Source: Hippopus hippopus
Lineage: Eukaryota; Mollusca; Bivalvia; Cardiida; Cardiidae
DNA: 64,000 nucleotides
Assembly: GCA_946811185.2 (NCBI GenBank)
Contig: OX328106.1
Coordinates: 31,618,426 to 31,682,425, forward strand
Direction: 5' to 3'
The notes beneath the pieces were generated by a model that had not been told where the DNA came from, did not search any database, and saw only the letters and a program-made list of their open reading frames with translations. Position 1 is the first letter of the stretch, and every line of letters starts with the position of its first letter. Shown piece by piece: positions 13,601 to 25,600 of this stretch. The translations under genes and the position numbers were made by a program.

Positions 13601-16600
13601 AGTATGACTTCTTTAAGGAGCTTTTGGACAGTGTAGATCTACACCGTCTGATATGGAGATATCCCCCCCCATAAAAAACACTTTGAAATGGCATGTATTT
13701 GGGTTTGTCCTGTGGGCTGGAGAGTTTCATTTACTTTGCAGGTGAAAGATTAAATTATACAATCTGTCTATAATATAAAAATTTCATAGAGAAAATAAAC
13801 GTAATTCAAAAAACAATCATATTTTTTCACATGCAATGATGATGTTAATGAATACAAGTAGGTCAAGTGAAGTGTCATTCTTATCAAATATCACTGATTA
13901 GGCCTTTAACTTAATATTAATGTACAAAAAAAAAAACTTACTGTGTTATTTGTCTGTAACATTGCAATGGTACCGGAGTCAGATTTGGATTTAACCATCA
14001 TATCCATGTGCATTGTGGACTGTTTCTTGGCTTCTTTGTTCCGTAGCGGTATTTTCAAATGGTTACTACCTTCCATATTGACTGCAACCTTAAACCACAT
14101 CGCAACATATTACAATTGATGAATAGTATATCTTACAAAAAAAGTGCAGTATTACTAAGTCTTGTATTAAATAATTGCCTTTTTCCCAAAAATGTTTTCT
14201 ACCACTGGTTACAGTACGAGTCTTATTTTATAGACATGATTTATCCTTACAGTGACAAATAAAATGAGCCATGCTCTGTGAAAAAAGGGGCTTAATGCAT
14301 CTGCGAAAAGTATCAACCCACGTCAGCCTGCACAGTCAGCGCAGGCTGACCTGGGCCAAACCTTTTCGCTATTGGTCACAAGTCTACCTAATGATTCAGT
14401 CTGTTGTTAAAATAAGTGGCTATTATAGATCCATAATTATGTGATGGCTTGCTTGGTATAATACTTCACGGAGATACATTTAGCTTCCTCTTGCCACAAC
14501 ATGGCTCAAATAATTAAATTCAGTCAGTTATAAGGGCACAAATGTTGCCATTTCTTTGCTGGTATGGTCAGGTTATAAAGTTATTGTGCATTTCCACATT
14601 CAAGGTAGTCTGTATCTTTTGTACAGTCTGATCTTGATCTACAATGTCTGCAAGAAAACAAAAATTGTAATTGATTATGGGTTAAGTCAATACTGAATTA
14701 TTATGACTTTTTACATCCCTTACATAGCTTATTCTGTGAAAAAATTGGTGAAAAGCAATCAAACCTTTTTTAGCATATCAGCAAGAAAGACATTTTCCCT
14801 CTCTTCAAAATCTTTCTCCATAGTCCTAACCCTTTACCTAACAATCCCATGTCTTAATGACCCTGTGAAAGAAGCATTTTGAAAACATAGTTGGAAAAGG
14901 AGAAATTGGTTTATACAATTTTTGTCAAGTGGTAAAGAGTTAAAGAAAAAAGAATAAAAGCTCACTTTCAGTGAAGAAGCTAACAACTTGGCCTGTTTGA
15001 TTTTCTGTCTGAGTTGAGAAATGTTAGCTCTGATCATGTTGTCCATGTCTTGTAGTTTCTTACAAGGTGTGGGATTCAGTTGTGTCAGGGCCACTATTTC
15101 ACCTACATTGTCTTTCACCTTTAAAGCTGAAATGAAAAAAAAAAAAATCCTAAACTCTTCAGCCTTTCAAAGCAACCCAACTTTTAATAGGCTTAAATAC
15201 TATCAAAGGGTTGGTGAAAAAAGGGCCCTATATACCTAGCTCTATAGCATTCTGTGCTGTATCTGGACCAATATCATCGTTCACCCTGTCCTTGTTCTTC
15301 TCGTATAACTCTTCCATTCTCTTCAATTTAGCATCAGCTTTTTTCACAGATTTTGCACTCTGTTCCACAAATACTTCTTGCTGTACAAGATAAAAATAAG
15401 GAAACACTTTACCAGAAGTGAATCAACACATTAAGCACACTAATTGTAGACCAACATGAATATTCAATATTTTTTTTAACAGGAATTGTTAACTATAGGG
15501 AGTGTCCTTGATTGAGGTTTCGCTGAGTCTAGGCTTAGTGCTTGTAAAATCCAGAGGAATATCAAAAAATGAGCCGTTTCTGCAAAATGAATGAAATATT
15601 GATGAAAGTAGCCTCAAACTCAATTCGAACAAACACATACATAATAAAGGCCAAATAGGAAAATGCTGGTGACCAGCATTTTCTGGTAACCAGCATTTTC
15701 TCGTTTTCCTCCAATGTTTCAAAAATCTTTAATCCTAAGGGTCCTTAAAACACAGGACTGTTTGATAGAGAAATAAGGGGAGATAAGAGCAAGGAACGTA
15801 ACCACATGCTGTTTTCTTACCTTGAATTTAATGTCCTTTGATACATCCAGCACTCTGTCATGAACAGCCTCAAACACAGCAACATTGGCTCTCCATTTAA
15901 GAACAGAGTTTTTCATTGCTATGGTCTTGTTTTCAAAATGGTTCATCTGTGCTGTCACTTTGTTGACCTGGTCTTGAAGTTCTAAAACAGAGGATCACTA
16001 TTTGAAAATGAGCTCCTCAAAGCATGGCAAAATATGACCAAACTAATTCCAAGCTACAGTGTATCATGAGCATGTCACCTTTGACTCTACTTTGACCTTG
16101 ACCTTGGAACCTGGCATCTGAGACCTCTGCATGTGGTCTCATCAAGGTGCCCACATAAATCAGAATGTTTTCAAAATCAGATAAGGGTTCATGAGATCAG
16201 CAGATGGACCAGGGGCATTAACAATGCCCCTTCAGACAAATAGAAAGACCACTCTCAGTGCGCTGCCTGTATTTACTCTCAAAGAAAATTTATAAAATGA
16301 CACCAGTCTGTTGCCCATTCTTGAGCCAAGCCTGGTATACGAAGGCTCAGTCTGCATGTACTTGGATACTAATACTGGCATTGTGAGGTCAAATCCTGGA
16401 TGGTCAAATTCTTTTCAAGGATTGATAATTGCCAATGCAACAGGTTTTTTTCCTCTTAACCACACAACAAAAGTTTAGATTTATCCATATCTAACCCTTT
16501 ACCGCACAATCCCGACTTATATTGACCCTGAGAAAGAAGCCTTTTGAAAATATTGTGTGAAAAGAAGAAAATGCTGGTAAGCAGCATTTTCTCCTTTTCC

Positions 16601-19600
16601 CACAATGTTTTCTATCCTTTCCAAAACAAATTTCAATTTTTCAGTCACTTTTATTTTGTCGTCTGCTAATGCTTTCAATTTCTACTAGTCTAAAATTTTG
16701 TTGCTTGGTAAAGAGTTAAAGCATTTGCAGATGACAAATTAAATGTTGCTTAAAAGGTGGGATTCATTTTTGAAAGGCTAGAAAACATTGTGGGGAAAGG
16801 AGAGAATGCTGGATACCACAATTTCCCACAATATTTTCAAAATCTCCTTCCCCGGGGTCATTCAAAGTTGAAATTATGTGGTGAATGGCAAAAGAATTTG
16901 ATCTATACTGTCCACAAGAGATACTTTATTTTCCTTCACTTTTTAGAAAACCACAAAATTTTAGACTGGTCCAAATTGAAAGGGTTTGCAGACGACACAC
17001 TAAATGATACCCAAATGATGAAAATTGTCTTTGAGAGGATAGAAAACACTGTTGGAATACAGCATTTTTTCACAACATTTTAAAATGGCTTTTTCCTTGG
17101 GGTTGTTAAAACACTGCATTGATTGATAAATGGTAAACATGATGAGAGTTCATTCAAAGACAAGGTCCTCTCCTTTCCCAATGATATTTTCAAAAGCTTT
17201 TTCAGCCAGTGTTGCAGAAACACAATATTATCTGATTTGGTTTAACTCACCATTTATAATGTCTCTGCTTAAAAGAAGGCTGGAAATTCTGAATGATGGC
17301 GGCTGTTTTTGAAAAGGTAGAAATATTGTGGGTATGTGTATTTTTTCCTTCCCCAACAATATTTTCAAAACCCTTTTAGCTCTGTATTGTATAATCACTG
17401 GATTATCTGTTAATCCTTTCGCACACAATCCCAGCTTTTAACAACCCTGAGAAAGATACCTTTTGAAAACCTTTTGGGGAAAGGAGAAAAGGCTGGAAAG
17501 CAGCATGTTCTCCTTTCCCCAAAACAATTGTCATCAATGGTAACACATTTAATTCATCATCTGCAAATGCTTTTAATAAGACTAGTTCAAACTTATGTCA
17601 TTTGGTAAAGGGTTAAAGGCCAGAGTCAACTACCTATTTATAAGATTATCATCAAAATATCTCTGCTAATCAAAATGCTAGAAATTCAGAATTTCAACAT
17701 TCTGTTGCACAAGTTCATTGGACCACATCTATAGATTATTTTAACTACAAGGGGAACAGTGACCTTTTTTTATTCCTGAAGTGCGTTGCAACCAAAGTTT
17801 AATTTGACAAGAGCACTGCATGCTGGTGCCTATGCTTGGCTGCAGTTGCTTGATTTTCAGCGAAACTTTTAAATCAAAAAGGGGCATAACTGTGTCAAAA
17901 ATACTTTAATGGTTATTTGCCCTTGTTGTATAGGTTCCCCTTTTGATAGTAACAACTTTTCCAAGTTGGAGTAAATATCTTCAGTAATAACAGATATATC
18001 ACAAAATGTCAAAGTTTTCCACTACGACTCAGGTGACGCTGATGCCGGACGCCAGAGCTGCGACAATACCTTGACATTTTCTTTAAAAACAGCCAAGCTA
18101 AAAATAAATACCATCTTACCGCTCACTGACTTCAAACGTAGTTGTGCTTTATTGGCCAAATCTTCATTAACATCAGACCTGTTCTTCAAGTGTTCTTGTA
18201 CCAACTCACCTGAAAGAGTGGCATTTCTTAGTTCAACACTTAACTCATTACGGAACGACAAAATTTTAGAATTTTCCAACATGAAAGCCTTTGAAGATGA
18301 CAAATTAAATACAGCACAAGTAATAATATATGTCTTTGAAATGGTAGAAAACTCTTCAGAAGAGGAGAAAATGCTAGTACCAGCATGTTCTCTTTCTTCG
18401 ACAATGTTTTTAAAAGGCTTATTCCTCCAGGTCATTAAAACACAGGATTGTTTGATGAAGAGTTAAGTCTTTCCCAAAATTTTAGACTTGTCCAGTTTTT
18501 GAAAACATTTGCAGACGTTATTTTCTATAGTCAACTGTCAGCATTTTCTAGTTTTTCCAATAATTTTTAAAAGCTCTTTTGGAGTCACTAAAGTGTGGGA
18601 TTGTTTGGTAAAGTGCTAATATGATGGTGAAATCTCAGAAATTCATTTTATAGTCGGCTGTCTGGCAAGAGGGAGTTTAATGCATGTCTGTGATGCATTT
18701 TACCATGCAAGTCGTCACATTATTATAGATCTCTAAAATCCATTTTGTCTAACAACCAATTGAATCAAGAGGTAGACTGTCCTCTTACGTGCAGAAAATT
18801 GACTATAGCAGAAAGTTTTGACCCAGGCCAGCCTGCATTCTTTGATGGCTATAGCAGAAAGCAGCCATTGGCTTGGGGGAAAAAAATGGGTGGAGTACTG
18901 GTGAAAGCAATTCAAGAAATTGTCTTATTCTCCATGTTTTCAAAGCCCCTATTCTCTAGGGATGTTAAAACAGGAGATTGTTAGGTAAAGGATTAAACTA
19001 ATTAAAGAAGGATCACAAAGAAGGGAATGTAGAGATTAACCCTTTACCACACAATGCTGATTTTTAACGACCATGGGAAAGAAGCCTTTTGAAAACATTG
19101 AGGGAAAAGGAGAAAATGCTGGTTACCAGCATTTTCTCCTTTTCCCACAATGTTTTCTACCCAATCAAAGAATAATTGTACCACTTGAGCCAAATTGAAA
19201 TTGTCATTTGCAAATGCTTTCAGTTTGGTCAAGGCTAAAATTTTGTCATCTGGAAAAGGGTTAAACCTTTAACAGGCCCATATTACTTACTAAAGGTAAT
19301 ATTAGACATGGTTTCATCTTCTGTATCCCTTTTATGTCTTGTCTTTGAGCCATAAAACTGATCTGCTAGGAACCCAAATGTGTCTGTCCAAAACCATCCA
19401 TCATCTTCATCATTCTCACTATCCACTGGGGACGGTGTGGTTTTATCCGGCACAGGAGCCACTGTGGTTATTTTTGGACTTTCAGTAGTTGTTGCCGCTG
19501 AAGTTTTGGCTTTTTTTATCTCTTCAAGCATGTCTTCATCATCAGAGTCAGGTAAGACGATTTTGTTTGCTTTCTCAGTCTCACTGCTGCTACCTTGCTT

Positions 19601-22600
19601 TTTGTCAGACGAGTTCTCGTTTGAAGTTTTACTAAGAGAAACATCTACTGATGTTTCTACAGGTAGTTCTGACCCATCCCCTGATGATTCATCTGTAAAT
19701 AAAAAAGAAAAATTAGTTAAAGAAAATGTTGTCTTACAAGATATACAGTCTTACTTAATTACATAACTATAGGTATAGCAAGGCAATACCTATACCACCC
19801 CCTACCCGCACCCTCCCCAACACTGGATCAGGAAAAAAATGAAAAGAGTAATACAGATCCAGCCATACAGAAAACTAAAGGTTTACAATCCCATGGTAGA
19901 AAGGCTTCCATTAAAATTTCATCCAAATTGTCTTGAAAACTGCTAGAATAGGTGTGGACACAAACTTGCATCTACAGCCAGACAAGGCTCCAGTATACAT
20001 CCAATAATTGTGAGAGGGTATTAACCCTTAGGCTACTTAGCGTGACTCACTGACGTTTTGCGGACAGCGTAGATCAAGATCAGACTGCACAGAATGTGCA
20101 GTCTGATCTTGGATCTACACTGTCCAATATGGAGATGTTTCCCCCCCAAAAATAAATTGAAATAACATTATTCGGGTTTTTACTATTGCTTTGAAAGTTT
20201 CATTTTTTTATTTAACAGGATAAGGGTTAAAAAAAAAAACTTTCTTGACACTGAAAGTGCTAAAGAGCTACATTGTGGTTACAGAAAAATGTGCAGTAAC
20301 TTGCTGCAAGCAATTTATTCTTGTCATGTTATGTTTTCCACAGCAGTGAGTTTTTCTTTTTTCTTTCCCTTAGCTCTTTATCAAACAATCCGCTGTTTCA
20401 AAGACCCTGAAGAAGGAGACTTTAGAAAAAATTGTGTGAATGTGTGAAAAGGAGAAGATACTGGTTACCAGCAATTTCATCTTTTCACACCATGTTTTGT
20501 ACTCCTTCATTAAGAAAAATCACATGATATGAGCCCCTTTTAATTTATCATCTGCAAATGCTTCCAGTATTTGTCATCAAAAAAGTTGAAAACATCATCA
20601 GTGTTTCTCCCAGCTTCAAATTTTTGAGGATCATCTGTGACTCCATTCCTAATTTTTGGGTGTCATACAAAAAACTTGAGGGTAACCTTTTTAAATGCCT
20701 TTTTAAAGCTACTTAAATTTATGTTTTTGGACCTTTCCCTGTGAATCCAACGACTCGGAACCGGAACTTAGTCTGACAAGACCATAGGGGTCCGTAGTTT
20801 GACTCCTGTCACCCGTAGACTATATATTGTAAACAAGGGATTTAACTTTGTACAGACCATTACTCGCCCCCCGATTACAAAAAACAATGTATCTTTTCTA
20901 CGCTAACAGTTATTCTCCTTATTCTTTCAACAGTTGAGAGCGAAAACATTTTTCTACCAGAAAAACACAACTGTTTGTCAGTGGCTAATGTAGTTTGGCT
21001 GCTACAGTCCTTGGAACTTGTAAACTCGCTCAAAAATCTTCGCCATTGACAAGGGTTCATACATTCGACACTAACAGTCGCGCATATCAACCAATGAAAT
21101 TCCTCGTTCCAAACAGTGTCACGTGACAAACGATGTCAGCAGCTGCACAAATTTTTTATTGGTTGAATGCGCAACTGTCACTACATATCAACCAATCAAA
21201 TTTCCCGTTCAAAACAGTGTCACATGACATAAGATGGCGGCAGCTGTACGAAATTTGCTTCCAGATCACAAATTCAACGAATTCTGAGGCATTTCGTCGT
21301 TATGGAAGACAAAGACTATAGGTCAGTAATTTTTTTAAACATGTTTAAAGGGTGTGTACCACTAATGCTGTGTTTCATTGGATCTAAAGTGCATTTTATA
21401 TCTTGAAAGTCGGATGTACGAACCCTTGTCAATGGCGCAGATTTTTTAGTGAGCTTACAAGTTCGAGCGACCGTAGCAGCCAGACTGCATTAGCCACTGA
21501 CAAACAGTCGTGTTTTTCTGGTAGAAAAATGTTTAAGCTCTCAGTTGTCGAAAGAATGAGGAGAATAACTGTTAGCGTACAAAAGATACATTGTTCTTTG
21601 TAATCAGGGGGCGAGTAACAGTCTGTACAAAGTTAAATCCCTTGTTTACAATATATAGTCTATGGGTGACAGGAGTCAAACTACGGACTCTTATGGACAA
21701 GACATGGCTATTTGTTGCATTTGTTCATTTTTTTATTTTTTCACATTTACTAGGTGTTTACTTGTGGAAGGGACAGCAAAACAGTCTGCAAGTCCTTTCC
21801 GTTTTTCTTTTTTGGTTCATCTGCTATGCTTTTTCGGAAAGCGTCTAAGATACACGTTTAAAGTGCGGCGACTAATTGACCTTTCTATAGTTATTCCATA
21901 CCTAGTTATTCATAACTAAACAGAGCTTCAAATGTGTGACTGTGTCAGAAAGAAGCCAGTTGGTAGCAATGTGTGTTTTTTAATCCTTTTTTGTGCAGTA
22001 CAGGCAGATATGTATTGGTAATTATGAATAAAATCTGCTTCAGACACTGGGCACTGTATCATAAACTGTCAATATAAATAATCATAGTGTACGAAATCTT
22101 CTCTCTCTGCATATATGAACCTTATTTTGCCACTTACTAGTTCAGCTCGACGTCACGGTGTGCATTATAAATTATTGTTTTGATTGAACTGATATTTTTT
22201 GGTTGCGTCAGAAAAGAAGCACCTGACAAATTTAAGTGCATCAGCAAAGAAATCATTGCGTCAAAAATGCAAGAAACATGCTCTGAGCGAAACACTGCAT
22301 CATTAGAAATGGAGAAAATGCTAGTTACCAGCAATTTCTCCTTTTCTCACTACGTTTTCAAAAGCCTTCTTATACGAGTCATTAAAATACGGGATTGTTT
22401 GAAAAAGCCCTAACTCACCAAGTTCATCTCCACTGGACATGTCAATGAACAAGTTATCTTTGTCATCAGTTGTACTTTCAGTTGTTTCTTCCTTGTCTCT
22501 TTTGTCCTCCTCTGTAACTGGTTGCTTAACAATACAGACCTCATACTGGTCTGTACACACATCACTCCGTATGGAAAACATTGTTGCATTTAACATCTGA

Positions 22601-25600
22601 AAAAAATTGTTGTTTATTGTTTCCTTTTAAATTTTATGATACTAGGCACAGGTATACCTGCCATATAAAGTACTTAATACCCTAACAAGGTTCTTTGGAA
22701 AGTTGAATTTTGTAAAATTTGTTAGTTAAAGAGGAGAAAATTCTCGAACACTTAAAGAACCCATAGAGACCAAATGTAGACAAGTATGTGCATAAAATAA
22801 AGGTAAACTTCACTCTTGCCCTTTAACCCTATACCCCACAATGCTGCCTTGTAATGATCCCCATGAAAAAGGCTTTAGAAAACATTGTGAGAAAAGGAGA
22901 AAATGCTGGTAACCAGCATTTTCTCCTTTTCCCACTATGTTTTCCGTCCTTTCAAAGACAACCTCATCATTTGAACCACATCTAAATAGTGGCCTGCAAA
23001 TGCTTTCAACTTGGACATATCGAAAATATTGCCATTGTGGTAAAGGGGTATCAGTATCCTGATTATTTTAAGTTTGACAATCTGTTAACCCTTACCACAT
23101 AATACCGAGTTTTAACGACCCTGGAAAACAAGACAAAGACAAATTCCATCATTTGAGCCACTTTCAAATTGTCGTCTGCAAACACTTTCAATTTGGACAA
23201 GTCTACAATTTTTTCATGTGGTAAAGAGTTAAGGTACCAAAGGTCCAAGTTTGAGTCACTGGCAGAACAATAAATATCAAAACGAGAACCATGTTGGCAA
23301 AATAAATTCAAGTTTTATTATCCATTGTTCTGCTAGTGACTTGAACTTTGACAGACTCATTGTAACAGATCCCTAGACTTATGATAATCTCCATACTTTT
23401 AATTGGCAAGAATAGAATTTACTTGTATTTTATATAAGAAATGGCTTACATTTGGCAGCTACGATATGTCCTTTTACATTGAGATATCTGAAAATTTCAT
23501 TCTGCACATGTACAATTTCTGATTTACAGTTGTAGAAGGTTTCAAAGAAATGATACAATAAACTGAGGTGGGAATATTGAGACACAAAATACTGATGTTA
23601 AAAGTGTCATGCAGGGTTTTAACCCTTTACCAGACGACAAAATTTCAGACTGGTCCAAATTGAAAGCATTTGCAGACGACAAACTGAAGGTGGCCCAAAT
23701 GACGAAATTTATCCTTAATGGGATAGAAAACATTGTGGGAAAAGGAGAAAATGCTGGTTTCCAGCATTTTCTCCTTTTCCCACAATGTTTTCAAAAGCTT
23801 TCTTTGTAGGGGATGTTAAAAGTCAGTGTTGTGTGGTAAAGGGTTCATGGATGCACTTCAGCAGAAAGAACAGTTAGACTTGTCCAAATTGATAGCAATT
23901 GCAGACTACAAATTTCTTACAAACATTTCTTAAATACTCAGATTTGTCTTTGAAACTGAAGAAAACATTGTGCAAAAAGGAGAAAATGCTGGTTAACTTT
24001 TCATACTATGTTTTTAAAAGCTTTATTTCTCTAGAGACATAAAGGGTTATGGTACCATGATTTTATCCCTGATCTTTCTCACAGCTTTCTCCACACTCGA
24101 CTCATGTGTTCCATTTTTCACTGCATCTATTATACCACCTGCTGCTTTCAAAAGTGGTTTGAATTTCCTGGAAAATTAAAAAACAATATAACACCTTGAT
24201 TACAGATCTCTGCAAATGGAGACTTACTGAATAGCGTTAGTGATTGAGGAAGATCAGATTGCACAGGATATGCAGTCTGATTCTTTATCTACAACATCCC
24301 CTGTCTGATGTTAAAATATGACTAAAATAATTTTGAATTGCAACTGAATGTGAACTCTGATTTTTGGTCTACATCGTCTGCTACCTGATACTAAGCTAAG
24401 ACTTAAATCAACTGCAACTGCCATCAAAATCTATCTTTAGACCTCAAAAAAGAAATTGATTTTATAAAGCAGGGAGGGTAAGGTTTAAACATGCCATAAA
24501 TTATATCAACTTTATCACATAACCTCCTGTGTTTTTGTAAATATCATGCTTGTTGAAGGACCATTCTAGCTCCAAATTTAGTCCTTTTATGGATCCATGG
24601 TTTTTGCGGATCCATAATTATGGTTGATTGATTGATTGATCGACTGATTGATTGTAAGGTGTTTAAGATAGTTTTAAACATAATTTCAGATATATCGCTG
24701 CAGCCAGTGCACTTATCCATGCTTTCCTGGAGTCTCTCTTACCAGTACTCCGCACAATTTTCTTTCCAAGCCACTGGCTGCTTTTCCACATAACCATCAT
24801 CAAAACAATATGCAGTGGTGGGAGACAAATCAATCCTGTCTCAATGACTATCATCAATCCTCAGAAAAAAATTGGCCAAGCTAGGGATCAAACCCAGGAC
24901 CCCTTGTTCTCAAGTCATGCATGCTACCGACTCAGCCCATAGTTTTCTCCCTTTTCCACAATGTTTTGAAATGCTCTTCCTCTTCAGATTTCATAATGTA
25001 CCATATTGTTTGGTGAAGGGTTAAATCTTGTACAATGCTGCTACTCACATTAGTATCATGGCTGCTGTATTGAACAGATCATTGGCATGGTATTTGGCAT
25101 TGTCTACAATAGCCCACTGTTCCATATGGCTCAGATCAAATCCATTTGTCTCTTCTACAGATCTGATCTGCTGGGCTCTTAGGATCTGTCTAGTTTTCTG
25201 TTCATTACTCTATCGTAAAGATAAAAACAAGAGCACTCCATGAGAGGTGCCAACGCTCAGCTGCAAGTGCTTGATTTTCTGTGAAATTTCTAAGTCAAAA
25301 AAGGGGCATAACTATATCAAAAATACTTTGGCAGTTACCTTCCCTTGTTGTATAGGTTCCCCTTTTGAGTGTTAACAACTTGTCCAAGTTTGAAGTAGCT
25401 ATCTTTGGTAGTAACAGAGATATTACAAAATGTAAAAGACTTTTGCATGATGACAATGCAGGCGAAGATGACGATGCCAGGGCAATGACAATACCTTGAC
25501 TCTTTCTTCGAAAATAGCCGAGCTAATAAGATCACCTCAAGTAAGCGTAAAGGCTTGAATTCAGTAGATTTTCAGTGAAAATCCAAGTCAAAATGAGGCA

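Noticed and set aside
16045..16270. Separate TGACCTTGACC repeat element
   Set aside because: Has the TTTGACCTTGACCTTGG word but no second unit or clear ends, so no firm boundary can be given.
18071..18466. 131-codon plus-strand frame
   Set aside because: Antisense to exon 14 and then through a MITE.
19380..19766. 128-codon Ser-rich plus-strand frame
   Set aside because: Antisense shadow of exon 13, where Glu/Asp/Thr codons read as Ser/Phe/Val.
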